From Streptomyces polyasparticus (GTDB taxonomy: Bacteria; Actinomycetota; Actinomycetes; Streptomycetales; Streptomycetaceae): a stretch of DNA of 64,000 bases. The stretch is taken from positions 288,303 to 352,302 of the forward strand of contig NZ_JACTVJ010000013.1 of NCBI RefSeq assembly GCF_014493765.1, written 5' to 3'. The notes below the pieces were generated by a model. It was not told where the DNA came from, made no database searches, and was given only the letters and a program-made list of their open reading frames with translations. The translations under genes were made by a program, and so were the position numbers. The number at the start of each line of letters is the position of its first letter. Position 1 is the stretch's first letter. Below, piece after piece: positions 45,191-55,200 of this stretch.

Positions 45191-47461
45191 TCAACCGGGT
45201 GTCTTCGGGGAGGCCGTCGCCGGAGGGGACGGCCGCGGAGGCGGTGAGGCCTTGTCCAGGGGTGCGTGCGGGTCGGTGAGGGCGACGCTGAAGACCGACT
45301 GGCTGCCGTACGGAACGTAGAGCGCGTCGCCGAGGACCGCGGGGCGTGGGCCCACGCTGGTGGTGGGGGGGCCGGAGTCGCCGGGAGCGCTGCGGGTCCA
45401 GTCCAGGGTTCCGTCGCCGCGGTGGAGCGCCGAGACGCGGCCGCCCGGTGAGGCCACGATGACGTGTGTGTCGGTGGTCTCGGCCGGGCCGGGCAGGTCG
45501 AGGCCCGTGTCGCCCCGCCACAGGCGGCGGCCGGTGGCGGGGTCGATGGCGTCGACTCTGCCGTTGGCGTACGAGAAGTACAGCCCCCGGCTGGTCAGTT
45601 GGGGCGTGGAGTCGCCGGGCTGCGGCACGGAGAGCGGGATGGAGCGGACAGCGGGCTCGGCCGGGCCACTGGTGGAATCGCCCGCGGCCGGGCCACTGGT
45701 GGAATCTCCCGCCGCGTCGGGAGCGCCGGGTTCGACCGCGAGCAGGCGGGTGTAGTCGGCGGCGTCCGCGGGGCCGACCGCGAGCACCGCGCGGCCCCGG
45801 TGTCCGCCCAGCCACAGGACGGTGTCGCCGCCGAGGTCGGCCCAGGTGGGGCGGCCCGTCCGCGGGTCGAGGCTGCCGATGCGGGTGCGGCTGTAGTCGG
45901 CCGTCACGCACAGGAGATAAGCGCGGCCGGCGGCGGCCTGGAGTCCGCACTGCTCCTTCGCCGGCGTGGGCGCGGTCCAGAGTGCCTTGCCGGACGCTCC
46001 GTCCAGAAGGGTGTACGAGCTGCCGTTCCGGCCCGTGAAGGTGACCACGCCCGAGGGAAGGACGGCCGCGCCGCCCCACTCCGGACCAGGCGCGGGCGCC
46101 GGCGCCCGGTCGCCGTGGCCGACGGGGGTCTGCCAGCGGATCCCACCGGTCCCCGGGTCCAGGGACAGGATGCTGTAGCGCGCGCTGGTCGCCGCGTCGT
46201 CCCCTGTCCCCTTGCTCTCGTCCGCATTGTTGTAGACGAGGATTCCGCCGCGGCTCTCACCGATCACGGCGCCTTCGCCGAAGTCCTCGTCGTCCGCTGT
46301 CGGATCGATCGGGTGGTGCCAGCCGACCGCACCGTCCGCGAGCGCGAAACGCACGGCGGCGTAGTCGGCGCCCGCACAGACCAGGCCGCCCTTGTGGTGC
46401 ACCGCGCAGCCGTTGAACTGCGCGTCGAGACCCGACGGCGCCGACGCCCGCGACTGCCAGGCCCGGTACCCCGCCGGGAGCTTCGCCTCCTGCCCCTGCG
46501 GCTTGTCGTCCGCGTCGAGCAGCGGACGTACGAGGAAGAAGGCCGCCACCAGGGCCACCACCAAGCCGATCACTCCGAGGACGCCCGGCAGGGGCAGTGG
46601 TCGTCGGGGTGTGGGCTCGGTGGGCAGCGGGTCCTGGGGCGGTGGCGGCAGCGGGGCGCCGCGAAGGAGCGCGAGGAGTTCGTCGGGGGTGGGGCGTGCC
46701 TTCGGGGACTTGTCGAGGCAGCGTTCGACGACGGGGCGTAACTCGCGGGGCACACCCTCCAGTTGGGGTGCGCCTTCGACCACGCGGATCGCCGTCTCGT
46801 ACGGGTTCTCGCCGTCGAACGGGCCCCGGCCCGTGGCCGCGTACACAAGGACCGAGCCGAGCGAGAAGACATCCGCGGGCGGGCCGACCTCGCGCGGGTC
46901 GGCGAGCTGCTCGGGGGACATGTAGGGCGGGGTGCCCATGACCCGGCCGGTGTCGGTGAGCGGCTGGCCGTCGTGGAAGGCGGCCCCGCGCGAGATGCCG
47001 AAGTCGATGACGCGCGGACCGTCCTCGGCGAGCATCACGTTGGCGGGCTTGAGGTCGCGGTGGATCACATCGGTGCGGTGCAGTTCGCGCAGCGCCTCGG
47101 CGAGGCCGGTGGCGAGTTCGCGCAGCCGGTCGAGCGGCAGCGGGCCGTGGCGGCGGACATGGGTGCCGAGGTTCTCGCCGGGGATGAACAGCGTGGCCAT
47201 CCATGGCCGGTCCGCATCCGGGTCCGCGTCGACGACCGGCGCCGTGAAGGCGCCGCTGACGCGCCGGGCCGCCGCGAGCTCACGCCGGAAGCGGACGCGG
47301 AACTCCTCGTCGTCGGCATAGTGCGTATGCACCACTTTCACGGCGAGCGGCCGGCCGGAGGCTGTGCGCGCACGGTAGACGACGCCCATGCCACCGGAGC
47401 CGAGCCGCTCCTCGACGGTATAGCCGCCGATCTCCCGCGGATCGGAATCACGCAGCTCCAT
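45191..47461 (-). CDS. Ser/Thr protein kinase with extracellular PQQ-type beta-propeller
   Basis: This transmembrane kinase is about 756 residues. Residues 8-270 form the Hanks-type kinase: GSGGMGVVYRA as P-loop, AVKVV lysine, HRDLKPANVM catalytic loop, DFG in VIDFGIS, and GTPPYMSPEQ. A membrane helix follows near 300-320 (GVIGLVVALVAAFFLV). The outer part is an eight-bladed-type PQQ repeat domain (GAVGWHHPID, GGIRWQTPVG, GKALWTAPTP and similar). No PASTA repeats are present. The ATG is at 47459-47461. A 27-bp tandem duplication (45661-45714) adds DSTSGPAAG within the propeller. The propeller may sense an external ligand; substrates are unknown. Confidence 0.92.
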   Translation of the reverse strand: MELRDSDPREIGGYTVEERLGSGGMGVVYRARTASGRPLAVKVVHTHYADDEEFRVRFRRELAAARRVSGAFTAPVVDADPDADRPWMATLFIPGENLGTHVRRHGPLPLDRLRELATGLAEALRELHRTDVIHRDLKPANVMLAEDGPRVIDFGISRGAAFHDGQPLTDTGRVMGTPPYMSPEQLADPREVGPPADVFSLGSVLVYAATGRGPFDGENPYETAIRVVEGAPQLEGVPRELRPVVERCLDKSPKARPTPDELLALLRGAPLPPPPQDPLPTEPTPRRPLPLPGVLGVIGLVVALVAAFFLVRPLLDADDKPQGQEAKLPAGYRAWQSRASAPSGLDAQFNGCAVHHKGGLVCAGADYAAVRFALADGAVGWHHPIDPTADDEDFGEGAVIGESRGGILVYNNADESKGTGDDAATSARYSILSLDPGTGGIRWQTPVGHGDRAPAPAPGPEWGGAAVLPSGVVTFTGRNGSSYTLLDGASGKALWTAPTPAKEQCGLQAAAGRAYLLCVTADYSRTRIGSLDPRTGRPTWADLGGDTVLWLGGHRGRAVLAVGPADAADYTRLLAVEPGAPDAAGDSTSGPAAGDSTSGPAEPAVRSIPLSVPQPGDSTPQLTSRGLYFSYANGRVDAIDPATGRRLWRGDTGLDLPGPAETTDTHVIVASPGGRVSALHRGDGTLDWTRSAPGDSGPPTTSVGPRPAVLGDALYVPYGSQSVFSVALTDPHAPLDKASPPPRPSPPATASPKTPG
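45661..45714. repeat. 27-bp in-frame tandem duplication within the kinase gene
   Basis: CCGGGCCACTGGTGGAATC begins copies at 45661 and 45688; the two 27-base units differ at only a few positions. The duplication keeps the frame and falls in a loop of the beta-propeller. Confidence 0.75.
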
Positions 47462-47496
47462 ACGCCGTGCGCCGCCCCCTCGCCTCCGCCCGCGCG

Positions 47497-47691
47497 TCAG
47501 AACTGGATGTCGTTCAAAGTCCTCGCTATCGAGTCGAGGAAGCGCTGGATGTCGTCGGCCATTCCTGTGGACGCGAGGAAGAAGCCGAAGAGGACCGCGA
47601 CCACAGCCGGGCCTGCTTTGAGCGATCCCCCGCGGATCAGCACCACAAGGATGATCGCCAACACGAGTACCGCTGAAAGCGAGAAGACCAC
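47497..47691 (-). CDS. Small two-helix membrane protein
   Basis: The 64-residue protein begins MVFSLSAVLVLAIILVVLIRGG and then has a second hydrophobic helix, GPAVVAVLFGFFLASTGMA, and an amphipathic tail ending LDSIARTLNDIQF. Small proteins of this look recur in streptomycete genomes, but I know of no assigned role. It lies 35 bases upstream of the kinase gene on the same strand, so it may be co-transcribed and could act with that kinase. Confidence 0.75.
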   Translation of the reverse strand: MVFSLSAVLVLAIILVVLIRGGSLKAGPAVVAVLFGFFLASTGMADDIQRFLDSIARTLNDIQF

Positions 47692-48260
47692 AACTGATCA
47701 CACCCTAGGTCGGTCCGCACTACCGCCCGGAGGCCCGCAGCCGCACGCCCCCGCCAGAACCATCGTGCCACCAACAGGCCCTCCGTATGCGGCGGGTGAC
47801 GCATCGTCGGTGATCGTCGGCCACGGCTCCGGAGCCGCGGATCGCCACCGTACGGGCACAGTACGGACACCTGACCTAATTCCAGGGGCACATGACACAC
47901 TCAATTCGGCTGGATCGTTGCCCTACGCACGCGATGTGTTCGCAGAGAATTCGAATTGTTGCCGTGGGCACAGCATTTGGGCGCACGGAGCGCGGAGCGT
48001 CACGCTCCCCTTCCGTACGGAGATGACGACCTGGGCGGGTAAATGGCAATGAACCGGACATTCCGCCGGAGTCGCCTGCGGCCACTATGACCCGATATAG
48101 CGGGACTCAAGGGCCGATAAGGGAGCGAGAGCTGAGTCACTATTTCGTGCACGGATCTCTAAGTCGACTTCCCGGTATGCAGGGCACTCGTCACGCATGG
48201 CACTAATCACGTTCGTAATTCACTGGAAGGGTTTTACGAAAACCATCCGCCGCCGCTAGG
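47692..48260. other. 569-base gene-free, relatively AT-rich intergenic region
   Basis: No credible gene is seen. The right half is richer in A/T than its surroundings, as expected for promoters of the divergent small membrane protein and the acyltransferase. A 6-bp inverted repeat, GGTTTT-ACG-AAAACC at 48230-48244, lies 17 bases before the acyltransferase start and could be an operator. Confidence 0.5.
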
Positions 48261-49466
48261 GTGCCTCAGATGTTCCACGCTGCCACTACCCCCGAAGGCG
48301 CAGTGCGGTCACAGCACCGGGCACCGCTCCCGCCGGCCCAGGAAACGGCATCCGGTGTGCCGAGCCCGCGCTCCCCCCAGGACGTCCCCCACCGTCCCGC
48401 CGCCCCCACCTCCGGACAGAAGCCCGCCAAACAGCGCGACGCGTTCTTCGACAACGCGAAGTACCTGGCGATCGTGCTGGTCGCGATGGGGCACTCGTGG
48501 GAGCCCCTGACGGACGGAAGCCGCACGGCCGAGGCGCTGTACATGGTCGTCTACAGCTTCCACATGCCGGCCTTCATCCTGATCTCCGGCTACTTCTCGC
48601 GCAGCTTCGACATGCGCCCCGACCGGCTGCGCCGCCTGGTGACCGGTGTCCTCGTCCCCTTCGTGGTCTTCGAGGTCGCGTACAGCCTCTTCAAGAAGTG
48701 GGCGGACGACGACCCGTCGCACCCGATCAGCCTGCTCGACCCCTGGTACCTGACCTGGTTCCTCGTCGCGCTCTTCATCTGGCGGCTGACCACTCCGCTG
48801 TGGAAGGCGGTCCGCTGGCCGATCCCGATCGCGCTCGCCATCGGTGCGCTGGCCTCCATCTCGCCCGACATCGGCGACGACCTGGATCTGCAGCGCGTCC
48901 TGCAGTTCCTGCCGTTCTTCGTGATCGGTCTCTCGCTCAAGCCCGAGCACTTCCAGCTGGTGCGCCGCCGCGAGGTGCGCATCCTGTCGGTGCCGGTCTT
49001 CGCCCTGGCCTTGGTCTTCGCCTACTGGGCCGCTCCGCGCATGACGTCCTCGTGGTTCTACCACCGCGACAGCGCCCAGGAGCTCGGCGCCCCGTGGTGG
49101 GCCGGCATCGTGATGACCTTCGCGCTGTTCGCCTGCTCCATGGTCCTCGTGGCCTGCTTCCTCGCCTGGGTGCCCCGGCGCCACATGTGGTTCACGGTGC
49201 TCGGCGCGGGAACCCTCTACGGCTATCTGCTGCACGGGTTCCTCACCAAGGGCTCGAGCTTCTGGGGCTGGTACGAGCCCGCGTGGCTGCACAAGCCGCT
49301 CGGCGAGATCTTCGTGACGGTGGTCGCGGCCGTGGTGGTCACACTGCTGTGCACGCCGCCGGTGCAGCGGATGTTCCGCTTCGCCATGGAGCCGGACATG
49401 AAGTGGGCGTTCAAGCGGGACGCGGCCGAGCTGGCCCGCGAGCGGTCGAAGGCGCAGGCCGGCTGA
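48261..49466 (+). CDS. Acyltransferase-3 family integral membrane protein
   Basis: The 401-residue protein has about ten membrane helices, preceded by a Pro-rich cytosolic head (1-55). The family start RDAFFDNAKYLAIVLVAMGH has the conserved His near 75, and SFHMPAFILISGYFSRSF follows. Such enzymes transfer acyl groups to surface glycans or exported molecules. GTG at 48261 or ATG at 48270 may be the start; the ATG has AGGGTG at a suitable distance. It stands alone between a 569-base gap and a terminator. The acceptor is unknown. Confidence 0.9.
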   Translation: MPQMFHAATTPEGAVRSQHRAPLPPAQETASGVPSPRSPQDVPHRPAAPTSGQKPAKQRDAFFDNAKYLAIVLVAMGHSWEPLTDGSRTAEALYMVVYSFHMPAFILISGYFSRSFDMRPDRLRRLVTGVLVPFVVFEVAYSLFKKWADDDPSHPISLLDPWYLTWFLVALFIWRLTTPLWKAVRWPIPIALAIGALASISPDIGDDLDLQRVLQFLPFFVIGLSLKPEHFQLVRRREVRILSVPVFALALVFAYWAAPRMTSSWFYHRDSAQELGAPWWAGIVMTFALFACSMVLVACFLAWVPRRHMWFTVLGAGTLYGYLLHGFLTKGSSFWGWYEPAWLHKPLGEIFVTVVAAVVVTLLCTPPVQRMFRFAMEPDMKWAFKRDAAELARERSKAQAG

Positions 49467-49485
49467 CCTCTCCCCCTGGACTCCG

Positions 49486-49519
49486 ACCGGGCGGTGCCGA
49501 TGATTCGGCGCCGCCCGGT
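49486..49519. terminator. Bidirectional terminator between acyltransferase and endonuclease genes
   Basis: 13-bp stem with one G-U pair, 49486-49498 with 49507-49519, eight-base loop. It lies between two converging genes. Confidence 0.75.
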
Positions 49520-49559
49520 GGTGTGTCCGGCGGGCGTCGCCACCCGTGCCAGGCACGGG

Positions 49560-50381
49560 CTACCAGATCGCCTCGACCCATTCCGGGTGGTCGATGAACG
49601 GGTTGCGGTTGCCCTGATACGTGCCGTGGATGAGCTCGTTGCGGCGCTCCTCGAAAGCGTCCGGCGGGTCCTGCTCGTTCCAGGCCTTCAGGACCGAGAG
49701 CCGTCCGTGCAGCGGGTTGCTGCCGTTGTTCACACGGTCGTTGGGCTCCAGATCGGCCCACGCGTCGTCGCCCTCGTAACGGACGGTCATGTAGAGGATC
49801 ATGCGGGCCACATCGCCCCTGACGGCGCTGCGCGGCTGGAACGAGTCCGCGTCGACGAGGCTGCCGCCGCTGTTGGTGAAGCTGCTGCCGCCGAGGTCGA
49901 AGTCCAGGTTGCCGCGTATGGAGTTGACCTGGACGTCCTCCGGGCGCAGGTGGTGCAGATCGGTGCCGGGGCCGTTGGAGGTGCCGATGCTGCCGTGGGA
50001 CTGGGCCCAGACGTGCTCACGGTTCCAGTTGCCCACGTTGCCCCCGTTCAGCGACTTGCTGCGGGAGATGCCCGAGTACAGCAGGATCACGTTGCCGCTG
50101 TTGTTCGGGTCCTGGTCCGTGACCTTCAGGGCCTCCCATACGGCGGAGTACGAGATGGTCCGCTGGTTCTTGATGATCGTGTGCAGCGAACTCTTCAGCG
50201 CCGTACCGGACTTGCCGATCGCGTCCTTGTAGTACGTGGAGTCGTACGCCGTCGTCGTCGCGGCGGCCGGCGAGGCGGTGAGGGCCGGGGTCATCAGGCC
50301 GACCAGAACGGCGGCCGTCGCCAGGGCAACGGGCTTCCAGCGGCGGGGTGTTCGCGGTGCCGGCATGTGGGGGTGTGCCAT
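49560..50381 (-). CDS. Secreted endonuclease I family nuclease
   Basis: The 273-residue protein has an N-terminal signal peptide with RRWKPVALATAAVLVGLM and cleavage expected after the AAA near residue 42. The mature enzyme contains NREHVWAQSHGS, the His-Me finger (beta-beta-alpha metal) active site, and TDLHHLRPED, both typical of endonuclease I. It would degrade DNA and possibly RNA outside the cell for nutrient recovery or defence. It is monocistronic. One MAHPHMPAPR-type start is used; an inner Met six residues on is also possible. Confidence 0.92.
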   Translation of the reverse strand: MAHPHMPAPRTPRRWKPVALATAAVLVGLMTPALTASPAAATTTAYDSTYYKDAIGKSGTALKSSLHTIIKNQRTISYSAVWEALKVTDQDPNNSGNVILLYSGISRSKSLNGGNVGNWNREHVWAQSHGSIGTSNGPGTDLHHLRPEDVQVNSIRGNLDFDLGGSSFTNSGGSLVDADSFQPRSAVRGDVARMILYMTVRYEGDDAWADLEPNDRVNNGSNPLHGRLSVLKAWNEQDPPDAFEERRNELIHGTYQGNRNPFIDHPEWVEAIW

Positions 50382-50535
50382 GGGGGTGTCCTATCTACGC
50401 GTGTTGAATGAAGGCAGCACGCAGGAGAGTGGCATGCACATGCGGCCGCGTCGAGGGCCCGCGCGTGTCCATCAGGTGTCGGGAAATGGCAAATCAGGCC
50501 ATGTCTACGCGAGTTGATGAACCTGGTCGGGGGCT

Positions 50536-50571
50536 CGGTGGGTTCCGGAGGGCGGGCCCCGGAACCCACCG
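50536..50571 (-). terminator. Terminator of the type VII secretion operon
   Basis: Perfect 13-bp stem, 50536-50548 with 50559-50571, ten-base loop, ten bases after the last gene of the operon. Confidence 0.82.
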
Positions 50572-50580
50572 GACAGAGGC

Positions 50581-51969
50581 TCAGGCCCCCTTGAGGTGCC
50601 GCATCAGCTTTTCGAAGTCCGTCCAGCCCGCGAGGTCGGACGGGTCGCCCGGCAGCGGGTAGTACAGCGCGGGCCGGGTCGCCGGGCCAAGCTCCACGGG
50701 GGCCGCGGCCAGCGGGGTGCGGCGGGCGCGGTCGCCGGGCATCGCGCGGACCTCGTCGGCGCCGAGGGCGAAGCCGGCCGGTACGGCGGGTGCTTCGAAG
50801 TGCGGCGGTACGGCGAGGTCGCGGCGTGCCTTGCGGATCTGGACGAGCAGCGACTGCAGGTGGTGGCGGGTGGCCAGGGTCTCCGCGATCGCTGGCACCT
50901 TGTCGAGCGGCGGCTCCTCGTCCGCCCCGTAACCGGCGACGACGGTGATGTCCTCCTCGACCCCCGCCTTCGTACGGCTGACGCGCACCGTGGCGAAGAG
51001 CGCGTCGCCGACCGCGTACAGGAGCGTGGGCTCGGGGGCACGCTCGTACGCGAGGTCGGTCAACTGGCGCAGCGACCACGGGAGGTTGACCGGCTCGGCG
51101 GTGCCCCAGCCGGCCGGCGGGGCGCCGCGCAGCGCCTGGCAGACGGCTTCGAGCGCGCCGCCGAGCACCAGGCGGTCGTCGGCGGGGTGGATCGTGCGGA
51201 ACTGCAGGGTGAGCTGGCGTTCGCCGGTGTCGGTGACGTCCTTGAACACCTCGGGCACGGGCGTCTGCCCGTCCTCGCCGGGGACCGGCTGGAACATGCC
51301 GCCCTGCCAGGCGAGCACCGCCCCGGAGAGCCCGTCGTAGTAGCCGCACTCCTCGTCGCGGACGACCCAGCGCGAGGGCCAGCCGTCGAGTGCGGCGCGC
51401 ACGGCCGGGGTGAGGCGGGCGCCGGGCGGGGTGACGATCTGCAGACCGATGCCGGCGGCCGCGGCCGCGCCGACCGCGGTGGACAGCCAGGCCGTCATCG
51501 GGACGACGGGCCGGTCCTGGATGACGACGGCGGCCTTGTCGGTGAGGACGTCCACGGCGCCGCCCGCCGCGTCCGAAGTGGCGTGCACGCCTTCGGACTT
51601 GACCACGCCGAGCTCGCGTGCGGCTTCCGGCGGCCAGACCGCGCCGCCGACGAGGGAGGCGATACGGGAGACGTAGGCGGCCGCGAGCTGTTCGGCCTCG
51701 GCGACGCCGGTGGTGGCGCGGGCCTCGGTCCACCAGTACGGGGTGGCGGGCTCCTGCGCTCCGAGCAGGCGGGTTGCCTCGCCGGGGACCTGGACGAGGA
51801 GCGGGGCCTCCACGGAGACGAGCGGCCTCCCCTGCTCGTCGCAGAGCTGGACCACGGCGCCCTCGCCGGCGGCCTGCACCAGGTTGTCGGGGCCGCCGGC
51901 GAGCAGGCCCGCGAGGATGCTCAGGGGGTCGGGCATCTGCTGGGTGAGGGCGATGACGTCCTTGGTCAT
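50581..51969 (-). CDS. Type VII secretion-linked protein (DUF6177-like)
   Basis: The protein of about 462 residues begins MTKDVIALTQQMPDPLSIL at the ATG 51967-51969; the longer reading covers non-coding repeat DNA. Soluble, no signal peptide. It has VPMTAWLSTAVGAAAAAGIGLQ near 160 and ends ALYYPLPGDPSDLAGWTDFE. It matches my recollection of DUF6177 proteins found beside eccC in streptomycete ESX loci, and may be a cytosolic chaperone-like or EspG-like component. That role is inference from position. It is the last gene before the operon terminator and follows eccC after 266 bases of repeat DNA. Confidence 0.75.
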   Translation of the reverse strand: MTKDVIALTQQMPDPLSILAGLLAGGPDNLVQAAGEGAVVQLCDEQGRPLVSVEAPLLVQVPGEATRLLGAQEPATPYWWTEARATTGVAEAEQLAAAYVSRIASLVGGAVWPPEAARELGVVKSEGVHATSDAAGGAVDVLTDKAAVVIQDRPVVPMTAWLSTAVGAAAAAGIGLQIVTPPGARLTPAVRAALDGWPSRWVVRDEECGYYDGLSGAVLAWQGGMFQPVPGEDGQTPVPEVFKDVTDTGERQLTLQFRTIHPADDRLVLGGALEAVCQALRGAPPAGWGTAEPVNLPWSLRQLTDLAYERAPEPTLLYAVGDALFATVRVSRTKAGVEEDITVVAGYGADEEPPLDKVPAIAETLATRHHLQSLLVQIRKARRDLAVPPHFEAPAVPAGFALGADEVRAMPGDRARRTPLAAAPVELGPATRPALYYPLPGDPSDLAGWTDFEKLMRHLKGA

Positions 51970-52069
51970 GGTGCGGTGGCTCGGCTTTCTGGTGGGGCTT
52001 GAGGTGGGCGCGGTGTCGGTGGGTGGCGGGTGCGGGTGCGTCTGGGCTCGGGTGGGTGGCGCCTGCGGC

Positions 52070-52228
52070 GGGCTTTTCTCCCCGCCCCGCCCCTTCCCGA
52101 AACCGGGGGCTTCGCCCCCGGGCCCCTGTTGCGGAGCCCCCAGGGTGGGTGGGACCGCGGGGCTTCGCCCCCTGCACCCCCGCATCCGCACTTCGTGCGG
52201 ATCTGCTCAAACGCCGCAGGGGCTGGAT
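52070..52228. repeat. Widespread-type streptomycete intergenic repeat
   Basis: The minus strand reads CCAGCCCCTGCGGCGTTTGA, then hairpins GGGGGCGAAGCCCC twice and CGGGAAGGGGCGGGG. From memory these modules recur in many streptomycete intergenic regions. Several short palindromes (for example 52182-52204 around GATCCGCACGAAGTGCGGAT) could form stem-loops. It splits eccC from the DUF6177-like gene. Confidence 0.65.
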
Positions 52229-52235
52229 TGCCGGA

Positions 52236-55200
52236 TCACCCCGCATGCACCGTCTGGATCAAGCGCGACGCCTCGCCCCTGCGTACGAACACCCCACGCC
52301 CGGTGGGCTGTTGGGATGCGTACACGCCGGGGAAGAGCTGGCCCTCGCTGCGGTCGCCGGTCATCACCAGGGCCGACGAACCCGATTCGCGCAGGCCCTG
52401 CACCATCGGCTCGTACAGGCCGCGCGAGGCGCCCGCGACGCGGCGCGTGAGGACGAAGTGCAGGCCGATGTCGGCGGCCGAGGGGATGTAGGGGAGGAAA
52501 GGGGCCAAGGGCTGCTGCCCGGCCGTCGTCAGGACGTCGTAGTCGTCGACGAGGACGACGATCCGCGGGCCCGAGCCCCAGCTGCCGGGCTCCAGGTCCT
52601 CGGTGTCCTGGGCGTCGTCGGGCAGGCGCTTCTCCAGCTCGGTGGCGATGCCGGCCGAAAGTCCCGCCGCCAGCTTGGCGTTGTAGGCGTAGCCGCCGCG
52701 GTATTCCTCGGGGATCGCGCCGCGCAGCCCGCGCCGCGGGTCGTACACGGCGAAGACCAGCTCGTCCTCGGTGCAGCGCTCCATCAGACCCTCGGCGATC
52801 ACGCGCAACAGATTGGTCTTGCCGCACTCGCTGTCGCCCATCACGATCAGGTGCTGGTCGTGCTGGAACAGGTCGAGCAGGACCGGCTTGAGCGCGGACT
52901 GGTCGAGGGCGATCGGGATCCGCTTCGGCTCGGCGGACGGGCCCGGCAGGAGTTCCTTTTCGAGTGCGTGCGGCAACACCCGTACGGGCTGGGCGACTTC
53001 ACCCGTCCACGTGGCGCGCACCGTGCGGGCGGTGCGCTCGAGGACGGCGCCGAGCTCGGAGGTGTCGGACAGGGAGTCCGTACGGGGCAGCGCGACCTGC
53101 GCGAACAGCTTGGCGTCGGTGAGGACGCGCCCCGGCTCGTCCGGGGAGAGCGTCTCGGCGAGCTTGCGGTCGATGCTGGACTCGGACGGGTCGTTGAGCC
53201 GCAGCTCCACACGGGTGCCGAAAGTGGTCTGGGTGGCGATGCGCACGTCGTTCCAGCGGAGCATGCCGGCCACGACGTGGATGCCGTACCCGCCGCCGCG
53301 CTTGAGCAGATCGGTCACCGCGTCGTCGAGGTTGTCGAAGTCGTCGCGCAGCGCGCCGAAGCCGTCGATGAGCAACACGATCTCGGTGGAGGCGAGTTCG
53401 GGCAGGCGTCCGGCCGCGCGCAGATCGCGCAGCTGCTCCACGGAGTCGATGCCGTGTGCGCGGAACAGCTCCTCGCGCTGCTCCAGCATCGCCCGCACCT
53501 CGTCGACGGTGCGTGCGGCCCGCTCGCGGTCGGCGCGGCCCGCGACTCCGCCGACGTGCGGCAGACCGGACAGCGCCTGCAGTCCGCCGCCGACCAGGTC
53601 GAGTCCGTAGATGCCGACTTCCTGCGGGGTGTGCGTGAGCGCCAGGGACAGCGCGAGCGAGCGCAGCAGCGTGGTCTTGCCGGACTGGGGGCCGCCGATG
53701 ACGGCCGCGTGGCCGCCCGCGACGGTGAGGTCGAGCACCCACTGGCCCTGCCACTGCTTGGTCGGGTCGTCGAGGATGCCGAGCGGGATCTGGAGAGGAC
53801 CGCGGCGCTGCTTGAGCTGCATGCCGCGCGCGCCCACCTCCACCGGGCCCGCGACCTTGTCCAGCGCCACCGCTTCCGGCAGCGGCGGCAGCCAGATCTG
53901 GCGTACGGGATCGGTGGGGGCGTTCTCCAACTGTGCGACCAGGACGCCGAGTTCGGTGGGTCCGGTCTCGCGGCGGCGCATCTGCGGTTCGACGGGGCCT
54001 GAGCTCTCGGACGAGGCGAGCGTGTTGTACGCCTCGTAGGCGAGCGCGAGCGGTCCGCTGTCCTCCTCGTCGCGGGCGACGGGGCCGCGGTAGGCGCCGG
54101 AGACGTACGAGGCCTTGAACCGCTCGTACACCGACATGTCGACCTTGAGGTAGCCGAAGCCCGGCAGCGGCGGGAGGTGGAAGGCGTCCGGGGTGTCGAG
54201 CACGGTGCGGGACTCGTCGGCGGAGAAGGTGCGCAGGCCCAGGCGGTACGAGAGATACGTGTCCAGGCCCTTGAGCTTGCCGCCCTCGATGCGCTGCGAC
54301 GACAGGAGCAGATGCACACCGATGGAGCGGCCGATGCGGCCGATCGACAGGAACAGGTCGATGAAGTCCGGCTTGGCGGTGAGGAGTTCACCGAACTCGT
54401 CGATGACGACGAACAGGTGCGGCAGCGGGTCGAGGTCCGGGCGCTTGGAGGCGCGCAGGGCCGCGTAGTCGCCGATGTCGGCGACGTTGCCCGCGTCCTT
54501 GAGGACCTGCTGGCGGCGCTTGACCTCGCCGGCGAGGGAGGCGTGCACGCGCTCGACGAGGCCCGCCTGGTTCTCCAGGTTGGTGATCACGCCGGCCACA
54601 TGCGGAAGACCGGAGAAGGGGGCGAAGGTGGCGCCGCCCTTGTAGTCGACGAGGACGAGCGAGAGGTCCTCGGGCGGGTGCGTGGCGACGAGGGCGAGGA
54701 CGAGCGTACGGAGCAGCTCGGACTTGCCGGAGCCGGTGGCGCCGACGCACAGGCCGTGCGGGCCCATGCCCAGCTCGGAGGACTCCTTGAGGTCGAGCAG
54801 GACCGGTTCGCGGGAGTCGCTGATGCCGATCGGGACGCGCAGGAAGGAGCGTTCGCCGCGCGGCGCCCAGAGCTTCTCCAGGTCGAGGTGCGCCACGTCG
54901 TCGATGCCGAGCAGCTCGGCGAAGTCCACGGGCCCGGACAGGGGCGCGTCGGCCATGGACTCGGCGGAGAGCCTGAGCGGCGCGAGCATCCGCGCGATGC
55001 CCTCGGCGCCCGGCACGGTGACCTCGTCCACGGTGCCGTGGGCGCTGATCGGCTCGGCCTCGCGCAGGTCCTCGATGACCACGCGGTCGCCGTCCACGGT
55101 GATCCGTACGGAGACCTGGCCGGGCTCCTGGACCCGCTCGGCGAGCAGATGCAGCACGGAGACGCCCATGTCGCGCAGGCCCACCGCGTCGTCGGGGCGC

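Noticed and set aside
47876-48085. Short minus-strand open frame in the 569-base gap
   Set aside because: No ribosome site, random-looking composition and no recognisable segment.
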